Shown here: positions 1-7,652 of the stretch, piece by piece
Layout of the letters: every line of letters starts with the position of its first letter
Numbering within the stretch: the stretch's first letter is position 1
Source of the DNA: Hydrogenispora ethanolica
GTDB lineage: Bacteria; Bacillota; UBA4882; UBA8346
Assembly (NCBI RefSeq): GCF_004340685.1
Contig: NZ_SLUN01000007.1
Coordinates: 106,824 to 170,823 of the forward strand
Length of the DNA: 64,000 bases
Reading direction: 5' to 3'
The notes under the pieces: generated by a model
Told to the model about the DNA's origin: nothing
Databases searched by the model: none
The model's input: the letters and a program-made list of their open reading frames with translations, nothing else
Program-made: the position numbers and the translations under genes

Positions 1-582
1 CCGGGGACCTATTCGCTCCTGGCCAATTCCGCCGACGAGCAAGTGGCGCGGGACTTCATCTGTTTTGGCAACCCCGACGCCACGGTGGTGGTGGCCGACG
101 CCACCTGCCTGGAGCGGAACCTGAATCTGGCGCTACAGGTTATGGAGATTACGCCGAAGACCATCCTCTGTCTGAACCTGGTCGATGAGGCGAGGCGCAA
201 ACGGATCGAAGTGGACTGCGCCAAACTCCGGGATATCCTGGGAATACCGGTGGTTCCCACCGCCGCCCGGGATAAGGTGGGACTCGACGAGTTGAAAGAA
301 GCCATCCACCAGGTGGCCATCCATAAGCGGACCGGGCAGCCGAAACAGCTGGTCTATGAGCCGAAGATCGAGGCGGCGCTCCAAACGCTCCAGCCGGCAG
401 TGGAAAGTTTATTGCGGGGCAGGTTCAACAGCCGTTGGGTGGCCCTGCGCCTGCTGGACGGCGACACGGGCATCATCGCCGAAATGCTGCGTTATCTGCA
501 GCGGATGGAGCGGGAGCGGGAACGGCAACCGTCTTCCCAATCGGCGCAGGGGGTGAAGGGTTGTGAGCAATTTGGCGGTTGA
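1..582 (+). CDS. feoB: FeoB G-protein domain, C-terminal part (5' end outside window)
   Basis: The frame is open from base 1 and ends at TGA 580-582, about 193 residues. It begins at PGTYSL, the end of the G3 region of ferrous iron transporter FeoB. The G4-like motif NLVDEA and a G5-like PTAARDKVGLDEL follow, then the helical segment with ALRLLDGD that follows the G domain in FeoB. FeoB uses GTP to drive Fe(II) uptake at the inner membrane. The frame stops right after the cytosolic part and no membrane domain follows on either strand, so this is a stand-alone G subunit (split FeoB) or a truncated gene. The DtxR-type regulator downstream supports a metal-transport context. Family assignment is firm; whether it works is not. 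Confidence 0.8.
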   Translation, partial: PGTYSLLANSADEQVARDFICFGNPDATVVVADATCLERNLNLALQVMEITPKTILCLNLVDEARRKRIEVDCAKLRDILGIPVVPTAARDKVGLDELKEAIHQVAIHKRTGQPKQLVYEPKIEAALQTLQPAVESLLRGRFNSRWVALRLLDGDTGIIAEMLRYLQRMERERERQPSSQSAQGVKGCEQFGG

Positions 583-730
583 GTTTGATTGATCGCCGCG
601 CAAGCGCAAACGGTCCGCAACAAACAATTTTCTCCCCTGTAACGGACGCTTTCCGACGCTGATTGCCATGGCTGCCGTGGCTCAAATTGTGAGAGCCTTG
701 GGGCTGGTTTAGGTTCTGAATGAAACAAAC

Positions 731-749
731 TTAGCATAGGCTAAATTGA
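731..749. promoter_or_regulatory. Candidate DtxR/IdeR-type iron box
   Basis: TTAGCATAGGCTAA at 731-744 matches 12 of the first 14 bases of the known IdeR/DtxR consensus (TTAGGTTAGGCTAA). It also contains the inverted repeat TTAGC-N4-GCTAA. It lies 88 bases upstream of the DtxR-family gene at 832, where autoregulation would act. Binding is inferred. Confidence 0.5.
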
Positions 750-831
750 GGCGTGGAGGTTGGCGAAAGGCTTGCTCCCGCTCGCGCTCCCCATGCCGCG
801 GGGTAGACGGATAGGAAACGGGGGAAAGCCG

Positions 832-1320
832 ATGTCCAGGGAAATGACCTTGACCGAGAGCATGGAGGATTATCTGGAGATGTTTTACCGGATCGTCTCC
901 AACCAGGGTTACATCCGGCCGATCGATCTCTCCAATGCCATCAATGTGAAGCCCTCCTCGGTAACCCGGATGATTCAGAAGCTGGACGAGGCCGGATTCA
1001 TCAGTTATGAAAAGTACCGCAATATCGCCCTGACTGAAAAGGGCATGACCTACGGCCGTTTTTTGGTGTGGCGCGACGAGAAGCTGAAGGAGTTTTTCCG
1101 GCTGACCAAGGAGAATTCCCGGGTGGAAGAGCAGGTGGAAGGGATCGAGCATTACATTACGCCGGCGACGATGCGTTTCATCCGGAACCTGGTGATCTAT
1201 TTCGGATCGGACCCCAACCGCCTCCAAGAGCTCGAAAGCATTCACTGCCATACCGATTATCCGGACAATGAGTCGCTGCAATTCCTCCGGGCCTGGCTTT
1301 TCCGGCACGACATGGAATGA
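832..1320 (+). CDS. DtxR/MntR-family metal-dependent transcriptional regulator
   Basis: A 162-residue protein. The N-terminal winged helix-turn-helix (residues about 5-65) contains LTESMEDYLEMFYRI and IRPIDLSNAINVKPSSVTRMIQKL, the DtxR/MntR pattern. Residues 70-140 form the metal-binding and dimerisation domain, with EEQVEGIEHYI close to the E-x2-x2-EH signature. There is no SH3-like third domain, so its length matches MntR rather than full DtxR. The start is ATG 832; an in-frame upstream start at 760 would add unconserved residues. An IdeR-like box lies upstream and an FeoB domain precedes it, so it probably controls iron or manganese uptake. Which metal it senses cannot be read from the sequence. 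Confidence 0.85.
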   Translation: MSREMTLTESMEDYLEMFYRIVSNQGYIRPIDLSNAINVKPSSVTRMIQKLDEAGFISYEKYRNIALTEKGMTYGRFLVWRDEKLKEFFRLTKENSRVEEQVEGIEHYITPATMRFIRNLVIYFGSDPNRLQELESIHCHTDYPDNESLQFLRAWLFRHDME

Positions 1321-1369
1321 GCCGAGACCCCGTACCGTAACCCTATTGTCAGCAATTTGAGATGACAGA

Positions 1370-1399
1370 GACACTGGCGCCGCCGCGCAGTGTCTTTTT
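1370..1399 (+). terminator. Rho-independent terminator after the DtxR-family gene
   Basis: GACACTG (1370-1376) pairs perfectly with CAGTGTC (1388-1394). The loop is GC-rich and a run of five T follows. Confidence 0.8.
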
Positions 1400-1420
1400 A
1401 TTTGTCGGCGGGAGCGGCAC

Positions 1421-1448
1421 GAAAGTTTCGAAACCTTTCGAAACTTTT
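1421..1448. promoter_or_regulatory. Inverted-repeat operator candidate for the DeoR regulator
   Basis: GAAAGTTTCGAAA (1421-1433) is followed after two bases by its near reverse complement TTTCGAAACTTTTC (1435-1448). DeoR-family operators commonly use TTTCG/CGAAA words. The site lies about 115 bases upstream of the promoter of the DeoR gene, which suggests autoregulation and control of the operon. Confidence 0.45.
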
Positions 1449-1562
1449 CAGATCGCAGCAAAGGAAGGCGTTCCGGTCTCTGTCCTCAAGTGACGGGGCC
1501 GGGATTTGCAACGGGAATGCTTCTGAAAAGTTACGGAAAATTACGAAACCATTTCAAAAATA

Positions 1563-1589
1563 TTGACATTTAAAACAAAACGATATAAT
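1563..1589 (+). promoter_or_regulatory. Sigma-A-type promoter of the DeoR-led sugar operon
   Basis: TTGACA at 1563-1568 and TATAAT at 1584-1589 are perfect hexamers, with a short 15-base spacer. The surroundings are AT-rich. The first gene starts 22 bases after the -10 box. Confidence 0.7.
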
Positions 1590-1611
1590 ATATGGATGTA
1601 AATGAAACTTA

Positions 1612-2409
1612 ATGAAAGGGGTGTTGACCATTCTTAGTGAGGAACGAAAACGGGCCATTCTGGACATTCTTCAAGAGAAACCCGCAGTTTCGGTGGGGGA
1701 GCTCAGCGATATATTCAATGTATCCGATGTAACGATTCGAAAGGTTTTGAAAGAACTGGACGGTTTCGGATATTTAAAACGCACCCGGGGCGGGGCGGTC
1801 AGCCTCTCCAATTCGATGCGCGAATTCGAAGAGAAGGAGAAGGAGAAACGGAACATTCGCGAAAAAAAGGCCATCGCTCGGTGCGCCTATGATTACATAA
1901 GGGATGGCGACACCGCCTTTTTTGACGCCGGGTCCACCACCCTGGAACTGATCCGGCTGATTAAAAACGGCAACAAGCGGAATATCGTGGTGGTCACCAA
2001 CGCCATCAATCTGGCGGTGGAGATGATCGATGCCGAGGACATCGAGCTCATCCTGATCGGCGGCAATGTCCGGCACCGGATCCTGTCCTGCGTCGGCGGG
2101 ATCACCGAGAAAGCCATCGAAGGCCTGTTCTTTGACAAGGTCTTCCTGGGAACCAACAGTTTCGACATCGAACACGGCATTACCACGCCGAACATCTATG
2201 AAGCCCAGGTGAAGCAGTGCATGTTGCGTTCCGCCAAGCAAAAGATCCTGCTGACCGACTCCAGCAAGTTTCATGAGACATCGCTGGCCAAGGTCTGTCC
2301 GGTGACCAGCATCGACCTGATGATCACGGACTGGAACGCGCCGCCCGAATACGTGCAACAGCTGCGGGAACTGGGAGTCAATGTGGCCGTCGCCGAGCCG
2401 GTCGAGTGA
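1612..2409 (+). CDS. DeoR-family transcriptional regulator of the sugar operon
   Basis: A 265-residue repressor. Residues about 8-62 form the DeoR helix-turn-helix (SEERKRAILDILQ, then VSVGELSDIFNVSDVTIRK). The C-terminal sugar-phosphate-sensing domain follows, with FDAGSTTLELI and the family motif IGGNVR near residue 145. Such regulators respond to phosphorylated sugars made by the operon they control. It is the first gene of a co-directional set (DhaK-like, DhaL, PfkB-family kinase, aldolase, ABC importer) and starts 44 bases before dhaK. ATG 1612 has little ribosome-binding sequence; TTG 1624 is an alternative start that would remove four residues. The effector is unknown. Confidence 0.88.
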   Translation: MKGVLTILSEERKRAILDILQEKPAVSVGELSDIFNVSDVTIRKVLKELDGFGYLKRTRGGAVSLSNSMREFEEKEKEKRNIREKKAIARCAYDYIRDGDTAFFDAGSTTLELIRLIKNGNKRNIVVVTNAINLAVEMIDAEDIELILIGGNVRHRILSCVGGITEKAIEGLFFDKVFLGTNSFDIEHGITTPNIYEAQVKQCMLRSAKQKILLTDSSKFHETSLAKVCPVTSIDLMITDWNAPPEYVQQLRELGVNVAVAEPVE

Positions 2410-2453
2410 GAAGCGTCCGCCGATGCTGATTATAAAGGGATAGTGGGGTAGCG

Positions 2454-3458
2454 ATGAATAAAATTATCAATTCACCCGAGGCCATGGTGCGCGAGATGCT
2501 GGAAGGTTATCTGTGCGCCAATCCGCAACTGTTTGAAAAAGTGCCGGACACCAACGGGCTGGTTTTAAAGGAACGTCTGGACAAGGTGGCGATCGTCACC
2601 GGCGGCGGCGCCGGCAACGAGCCATGGAACATCGGCTATGTCGGCTACGGCCTGGCCGACGGAGTGGCACTGGGCCATGTCTATGCGGCGCCGCCGGCCC
2701 GGGCGATCATGAATGTCACCAAGGCGGTCCATCATCAAAAAGGGGTCCTTTTTTTAGCGACCAACCATGCCGGCGACGTGCTCAACTTCGAGTTGGCGGC
2801 GGAGCTTTTGCAGTTGGAAGGGTTCCAAACCCGCTGCGTCTATGTGACCGACGATATCGCCACGGCCCCGCTCGAGCAGCGTGAGGAACGGCGCGGCGTG
2901 GCCGGCGTGGCCCTGGTGCTCAAGATCGCGGGCGCGGCCGCCGCTGCCGGGCTTGACCTGGACGGCGTGGCGCGAGTGGCCCGAAAAGCCAACGATCAGC
3001 TCCGGACGCTCGGCGTAACCACTTCCCCGGGCTATCTGCCCAGCACCGGCGAGGCCATGTTCGAAATGGCGGAAGGAACCATCGAATTCGGCATGGGCTT
3101 CAACGGCGAGCCCGGCATCTTGCGGATGCAGCTGCAACCGGCGGACCGCATCGCCGACCTGATGATGGAACGGCTCCTCGCCGACCTACAGCCGGCCCCC
3201 GGAGACGAAGTGGCCGTCCTGCTGAACGGATTCGGCTTCACCGGGCTGCTGGAACTGTGCATCGTCAACCGCCGGATCAAGACTATCCTCGATCAGCGGA
3301 ACCTCAGGACGTATGACATGTTCATCGATACCTTGCTGGCGCCCCAGGGGACCGGCGGTTTCTCCATCACCTTGCTCAAGCTGGACGAGGAGCTAAAGCA
3401 ATATTACAACTCCGCCGCCGAGTCGCCTTTCTTTCATAAACGGGAGATCCGTTCTTAA
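2454..3458 (+). CDS. dhaK: DhaK-like dihydroxyacetone kinase subunit lacking both active-site histidines
   Basis: 334 residues, the full length of the DhaK substrate-binding subunit. In E. coli DhaK, His230 holds dihydroxyacetone covalently, and His56 and Asp109 act as acid/base. Here the first loop reads GGGAGNEP, with Asn55 in place of His56. The Asp is kept (Asp108 in NHAGDVLNF). The hemiaminal motif reads GMGFNGEPG, with Asn217 in place of His230. Both changes are AAC codons in an otherwise conserved, intact frame, so this is not decay. The protein should fold as DhaK but cannot use the known covalent mechanism. It may act on another ketose or bind ligand as a sensor, as the DhaQ paralogue does in lactococci. 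DhaL is encoded next. Confidence 0.85.
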   Translation: MNKIINSPEAMVREMLEGYLCANPQLFEKVPDTNGLVLKERLDKVAIVTGGGAGNEPWNIGYVGYGLADGVALGHVYAAPPARAIMNVTKAVHHQKGVLFLATNHAGDVLNFELAAELLQLEGFQTRCVYVTDDIATAPLEQREERRGVAGVALVLKIAGAAAAAGLDLDGVARVARKANDQLRTLGVTTSPGYLPSTGEAMFEMAEGTIEFGMGFNGEPGILRMQLQPADRIADLMMERLLADLQPAPGDEVAVLLNGFGFTGLLELCIVNRRIKTILDQRNLRTYDMFIDTLLAPQGTGGFSITLLKLDEELKQYYNSAAESPFFHKREIRS

Positions 3459-3481
3459 AGAAGTGCAACGATTGGGCGTTA

Positions 3482-3612
3482 AAGAGTCAAAAGTCGTAAG
3501 TCAAAAGTCGAAGGTTCAATCTCAAAGGTGCAATGTCAAAAGTCGGGAGAGACTGGAAAACCCCAGGTACGTTTCAAGCGTGACTTTGGACCTTTGATAT
3601 TCGACCTTAAAC
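3482..3612. repeat. Sense/antisense AAAGTC word array between dhaK and dhaL
   Basis: The left half (3482-3550) repeats words such as GTCAAAAGTCG. The right half (3580-3612) carries their complements (GACTTTGGACCTTTGA, TTCGACCTTAAAC). A transcript could fold back on itself here. This is a short version of the array at 17672-18018 and uses the same word. No coding frame is convincing. Confidence 0.7.
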
Positions 3613-3661
3613 TGAAACAATTACCCATAATCTTTGGCAATGTGAAGGCTGGTGATTCGGT

Positions 3662-4321
3662 TTGAGCGATACCCTCAACGTCGATGAGGTCAAGCGGATG
3701 TTCGAATATGTGGCCGGAGCGGTCGTCGACAGCGAAGCGGAACTAACGGTGATCGACAAGAAGATCGGCGACGGCGACCATGGGACCAACATGGCCCTGG
3801 GTTTCCGGGAAGTCCGGAAGGAACTGCGGGCCAAGGAGTTTGACAGTGTCAACGAGGTGTTTCATTGCGTCGGGATGACGCTGTTGGATACGATGGGCGG
3901 CGCCTCGGGGGTGCTCTTCGGGACGCTCTTCATCAGCGGCATCGTCGGCCTGACGCCTTTGAAAGCGATCGATCTCGCCGCTTTGGCGAAGATCTTCCAG
4001 AAGTCGCTGACTGCGCTGAAGAAACGCGGCAAGGCTAGGGTCGGCGACAAGACCATGGTGGACGCGGTGGAACCCGCGGTCGCGGCCCTACTGGAGGCGG
4101 CGGCCGCCGGCCAGCCCCTGGCGCAAGGCCTGGCTGCCGGAGCCGCGGGAGCGCGGGCCGGCATGGAATACACCAAGCAATGCGTCGCCCGGTTCGGCCG
4201 GGCAAAGTCCTTCGGCCAGGCGTCGCTGGGCTTGGAGGATGCGGGCGCGGTCTCGGTCTCGATCATCTTCCGCGCCATGGCCCAATGGGTGCAGCAAAAT
4301 CATGCCGGGGATATAGGATGA
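3662..4321 (+). CDS. dhaL: DhaL-type ADP/ATP-binding subunit of the DhaK-like kinase
   Basis: 219 residues, the single-domain DhaL length. The Mg-nucleotide-binding Asp cluster is intact (DKKIGDGDHGTNM: Asp32, Asp37, Asp39), as are the GGASGVLFGTLF loop and the later GDKTMVDAVEPAV motif. DhaL holds the phosphoryl donor, either ADP rephosphorylated by DhaM or ATP. No DhaM is encoded in the window, so the donor is open. The start is TTG 3662 behind GGTGA at 3651-3655. Because the catalytic site lies at the DhaK-DhaL interface, the intact DhaL suggests that phosphoryl transfer still occurs despite the altered DhaK. Confidence 0.85.
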   Translation: MSDTLNVDEVKRMFEYVAGAVVDSEAELTVIDKKIGDGDHGTNMALGFREVRKELRAKEFDSVNEVFHCVGMTLLDTMGGASGVLFGTLFISGIVGLTPLKAIDLAALAKIFQKSLTALKKRGKARVGDKTMVDAVEPAVAALLEAAAAGQPLAQGLAAGAAGARAGMEYTKQCVARFGRAKSFGQASLGLEDAGAVSVSIIFRAMAQWVQQNHAGDIG

Positions 4322-4340
4322 AATCAATTCCAACATGTTT

Positions 4341-4397
4341 CCATCATGGCCGGCATTCGAGACCTGATGCATAACAGAAATTGAATTCAACTTATAT
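4341..4397 (+). repeat. 57-bp dispersed repeat (family 2), copy 1
   Basis: This 57-base block recurs on the opposite strand at 39131-39187 with about 50 of 57 identical positions. The core TGATGCATAACAGAAATT is identical in both. It starts with the palindrome CCATCATGG and ends with AACTTATAT. It lies between dhaL and the PfkB-family kinase gene. Confidence 0.75.
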
Positions 4398-4489
4398 GGC
4401 TTTGCCGGTTTGTCAGGCTCCGGCGCTTCGCCTTCCCAGCACGGTTTCTAAAACGGCGGCCCGGAGTAACACCAAGGGGGAGATTTCTT

Positions 4490-5425
4490 TTGATTACCAC
4501 ATTAACGCTGAATCCCTGCATCGATAGGACCATCACCATCAAGGGTTTTCAATACGGGGGGCTGAACCGGGTCCTTCACACGCGCAGCGATTTTTCGGGA
4601 AAAGGCATCAATGTCAGCATCGCAGTCCACCAGTTGGGGGAAGCCACCGAGTGTTTGGGTTTCAATTACGTGGAGGACAGCGCCTTCGTCAAAGAAAGCC
4701 TTGAAAAGCTGGGCATCCGCTATCGCTTCATTGATATTGAAGGCAGCCTGCGGACCAATATCAAGGTGTTCGACGAGCAAAGCAGCACGATGACCGAGTT
4801 TAACGAGCACGGCCATTATGTGGGAGCGGAGGCGCTTGAACGGCTCAAACAGCTGGTCCTCGCCGGGGCGGGCGACGCCGCGATCATGGTGTTCAACGGC
4901 AGCGTTCCCGAAGGGGTCCCGAAAACCGTTTATCAGTCGCTGATCGCCGCGGTCAAAGCGAGCGGCGTCAAAACGGTGCTGGACGCCGATGGCGAGTTGC
5001 TGCTGGAGGGGCTCAAGGCCCGGCCCTATTTTGTCAAGCCCAACCTGTACGAATTTGAAACTGCTTTCAAGGTCAAGGTCCGGAGCAAGCAGGATATCGT
5101 GCGGATCGCCCGGGAGATCATTGCCGACGGGGTCGAGCTGGTCTGCGTTTCCCTGGGCAAGGAAGGCGCGGTGCTCGTCGGCGGGGACGAGGCCTGGTTT
5201 GCGCCGGCTACTGATATCAAGGTCAAAGGGGTGCAGGGCGCCGGGGATTCCCTGGTCGCCGGAATCTGCCTCGCGATCCGGCAGGAGCTGGCCTTGGATC
5301 AAATGCTCCGCTACGGCGTGGCCGCTGCCAACGCCTCGCTGATCCGGGAAGGCACCCTGCTGTGCACCGCCGCTGATTTTCAAGCGATGCTGCCCCGGGT
5401 GGCGGTCGAGAAAATTACCTTATAA
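4490..5425 (+). CDS. PfkB-family kinase, 1-phosphofructokinase (FruK) type
   Basis: 311 residues. The N-terminus TLTLNPCIDRT is the 1-phosphofructokinase/tagatose-6-phosphate kinase signature. GKGINVSIAVHQLG is the sugar-binding loop, and GAGDS near residue 250 contains the catalytic base Asp and the anion hole. Family enzymes turn a ketose 1- or 6-phosphate into a bisphosphate in the cytoplasm. The aldolase gene follows after 15 bases, so the product is probably cleaved to dihydroxyacetone phosphate and an aldehyde. The start is TTG 4490 behind AAGGGGGA (4475-4482). No PTS enzyme is nearby, so the substrate probably comes from the ABC importer plus another kinase, perhaps DhaK/DhaL. Exact substrate unknown. 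Confidence 0.82.
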   Translation: MITTLTLNPCIDRTITIKGFQYGGLNRVLHTRSDFSGKGINVSIAVHQLGEATECLGFNYVEDSAFVKESLEKLGIRYRFIDIEGSLRTNIKVFDEQSSTMTEFNEHGHYVGAEALERLKQLVLAGAGDAAIMVFNGSVPEGVPKTVYQSLIAAVKASGVKTVLDADGELLLEGLKARPYFVKPNLYEFETAFKVKVRSKQDIVRIAREIIADGVELVCVSLGKEGAVLVGGDEAWFAPATDIKVKGVQGAGDSLVAGICLAIRQELALDQMLRYGVAAANASLIREGTLLCTAADFQAMLPRVAVEKITL

Positions 5426-5440
5426 AAGGAGGGGATTCCA

Positions 5441-6292
5441 GTGTCCTTCGTGACGAGCCAACAGATGCTGGAGGACGCCCGCAACGGCCAATACGCCGTG
5501 CCCGCGTTCAACATTGAGAATATGGAGATGGTCCAGGCGGTGCTGCAAACCGCCGCCGAACTGCGTTCGCCGGTGATGCTGCAGACCACCCCGTCGACGG
5601 TGAAATATGCCGGAGTCGAGATGCTCCAGGCCATGGTCAGGGCCGCGGCCGAGCTTTGCCCGGTCCCGGTAGCGCTCCACCTGGACCACGGCGAGAGCAG
5701 CGATCTGGCGGTCCAGGCGCTGCGGGCCGGCTACACCTCGGTGATGATCGACGGTTCCAAGCTGCCCCTGGCCGAAAACATCGCCATCACCCAAAAGGTG
5801 GTCGGGATCGCCCGGGCGGTCCGGATTCCGGTCGAAGCTGAGCTGGGCAAGGTGGGCGGCAAAGAGGACGGGCTGGAGGTCAGCGCCAAAGAAGCGGCCT
5901 ATACCGACCCCGAGGAAGCGCGGCAGTTCGTGGGGGCGACCGGCGTCAATTCATTGGCGGTGGCCATCGGAACCGCCCACGGTTTTTATAAAGGAGAACC
6001 CAAGCTGGATTTCGAGCGCTTGGCCCGGATTCGCGCGATCGTGGATGTCATTCTGGTGTTGCACGGCGCGTCGGGCGTGCCGGACGAAGCGGTGCGGCGC
6101 TGCATCGCCTTGGGCGTCAGCAAGGTCAATTTCGCCACCGAATTGCGGGCCGCTTTGACCCGAGGGGTCCGGGAGGCCCTGACGGATCCGGGGATCATCG
6201 ATCCCAAGGTCTTCATGAAAGCCGGCAAGCAATGCGTGCAGGAGACGGTCCGGCAGAAGATCCTGGTCTGCGGCAGCGCGCAGCGGGCTTGA
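5441..6292 (+). CDS. Class II ketose-bisphosphate aldolase
   Basis: 283 residues. Class II aldolases bind catalytic Zn through three His and use an Asp base; all are visible: Asp82 and His83 in LHLDHG, His180 in GTAHGFYKGEP, His208 in HGASG. The length fits the GatY/KbaY (tagatose bisphosphate) and FbaA groups. It would split a ketose bisphosphate from the upstream PfkB-family enzyme into DHAP and an aldose or aldehyde. The start is GTG 5441 behind AAAAGGAGGGG, 15 bases after the kinase stop, so the two are translationally close. Fructose versus tagatose specificity cannot be decided here. Confidence 0.88.
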   Translation: MSFVTSQQMLEDARNGQYAVPAFNIENMEMVQAVLQTAAELRSPVMLQTTPSTVKYAGVEMLQAMVRAAAELCPVPVALHLDHGESSDLAVQALRAGYTSVMIDGSKLPLAENIAITQKVVGIARAVRIPVEAELGKVGGKEDGLEVSAKEAAYTDPEEARQFVGATGVNSLAVAIGTAHGFYKGEPKLDFERLARIRAIVDVILVLHGASGVPDEAVRRCIALGVSKVNFATELRAALTRGVREALTDPGIIDPKVFMKAGKQCVQETVRQKILVCGSAQRA

Positions 6293-6364
6293 AAGCCAAC
6301 TCCCATCGGTTTAAAGGGGAGAGCCCCTTTTAAATAAAAAAACAAAAAAGCGGAGGAGAGAGAA

Positions 6365-7276
6365 ATGCAAAGATTGTTCAACGCAGGCTCGGTACTATTG
6401 GTCATCCTCATGGTTTTGGGAATCGCGGTCAGCGCGGCCCCCAAGAAACAGGTGGTCGTCGGCGTCAGCTTGCTCACCCGGGAACATGTTTTCTACAACA
6501 ACATTGAGTCCGCCTTGGTCAAAAAAGCCAAGGAACTCGGGGTCAAACTGATCGTCCAGGATGCTTCCAAAGACTCCAACAAACAACTCAGCCAGGTTCA
6601 GGACTTCATCACCCAGAAAGTGAACGCCATCATTCTCTGCCCGACCAACTCGGCCGGCAGCAAATCAATGGTCGAACTGGCCAACAAAGCCAAGATCCCG
6701 GTCTTCACCATGGATATCTCCTCGGACGGCAAGACCGTCGCCCACGTCGCCACCGACAACTATAAAGGCGGCGAACTGGCTGCCGAGTATGTGGCCAAGA
6801 AGATGCTCCCCGGCGCCAAGGGCGAGGTGGCCATCGTCACCTATTCCGAGGTGGAGAGCTGCGTCAACCGCGAGAAGGGCTTTAAAGACTTCCTGACCAA
6901 GAACTATCCCAACATCAAAGTGGTCGATGTCCAGAACTGCTCGGGCGACCAGGCCAAAGCCGCCGACGTCACCCAGAATATGCTGTTGAAACACCCCAAC
7001 CTCCAAGTGATCTTCGGCGTCGGCGATCCGTTCGCCATGGGCGCGCTGTCGGCCATCAAGGCTGCCAACAAGAACGTCCAGGTGATCGGCTTTGACGGCA
7101 ATCCCGAAGGCATCAACGAGATCAAGAGCGGCGGACTCTGGAAAGCCGACGTGGCCCAGGATCCCGCGGCCATCGGCGCCAAGACCCTGGAAGCGGTCAT
7201 GACCAAACTGAAAGGCAAAAACGTGCCGAAATTGATCCCGATCGCTCCGAAAATCATCGACAAGAGCAATCTCTAA
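6365..7276 (+). CDS. Sugar ABC transporter substrate-binding protein (RbsB type)
   Basis: 303 residues. A Sec signal peptide (hydrophobic stretch at residues 9-24, cleavage after VSA) has no lipobox Cys. The mature part is a periplasmic-binding-protein type I fold (KKQVVVGVSLLTREHVFYNNIESAL), the ribose/galactose/allose class. It delivers substrate to the ATPase and permease encoded downstream. ATG 6365 follows GGAGGAGAG. A soluble rather than lipid-anchored binding protein fits a cell with an outer membrane. The stop codon TAA (7274-7276) is also the first three bases of a dispersed repeat. The substrate is inferred to be a monosaccharide or polyol feeding the upstream kinases. Confidence 0.87.
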   Translation: MQRLFNAGSVLLVILMVLGIAVSAAPKKQVVVGVSLLTREHVFYNNIESALVKKAKELGVKLIVQDASKDSNKQLSQVQDFITQKVNAIILCPTNSAGSKSMVELANKAKIPVFTMDISSDGKTVAHVATDNYKGGELAAEYVAKKMLPGAKGEVAIVTYSEVESCVNREKGFKDFLTKNYPNIKVVDVQNCSGDQAKAADVTQNMLLKHPNLQVIFGVGDPFAMGALSAIKAANKNVQVIGFDGNPEGINEIKSGGLWKADVAQDPAAIGAKTLEAVMTKLKGKNVPKLIPIAPKIIDKSNL

Positions 7277-7511
7277 AAGCGTTGTGATAAACCCTGTCCG
7301 AAGGCCAGGGTGAACACAAAAGCTCAGCGAAGCAAGGGATAAAGTCGCTTTCCGTTTCGAAAGACTTTATCCCATGGCTTCTAAAAGCGTTGTGATAAAC
7401 CCTGTCCGAAGGCCAGGGTGAACACAAAAGCTCAGAGAAGCAAGTGATAAAGTCGTTTAAAGCCTTTTAGCAAGAGAATTTCTAATTTGAAAGACTTTAT
7501 CCCATGGCTTC
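7274..7511 (+). repeat. Dispersed ~130-bp element, two tandem copies (locus A)
   Basis: Copy 1 spans 7274-7381 and copy 2 7382-7511. Each starts TAAAAGCGTTGTGATAA, then has the hairpin CCCTG-tccgaagg-CCAGGG, then CAAGTGATAAAGTCG. A core that differs between copies follows, and the right arm GACTTTATCCCATGGCTT pairs with the GATAAAGTC arm. The same element occurs at 13199, 28123, 46841, 54557 and 62623. Here its first TAA is the stop codon of the upstream binding-protein gene. Confidence 0.9.
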
Positions 7512-7532
7512 TGAGCCTCGGCAAGGACAGGC

Positions 7533-7560
7533 GCCGGGAACGGCTGCGGCCGTTCCCGGC
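7533..7560 (+). promoter_or_regulatory. Strong intercistronic hairpin before the ABC ATPase gene
   Basis: GCCGGGAACGGC pairs perfectly with GCCGTTCCCGGC across a 4-base loop. No T run follows, so it is more likely an mRNA-stabilising stem that allows excess binding protein than a terminator. Confidence 0.6.
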
Positions 7561-7652
7561 CCGCGTCCGGGCGTCCGGCGGCAGCGGTAGCGTATCGGTA
7601 AATGTAGCGTAGGGAATGGCCCTGGCCGTTCCGTACCTGAGGAGGAAGCAAC

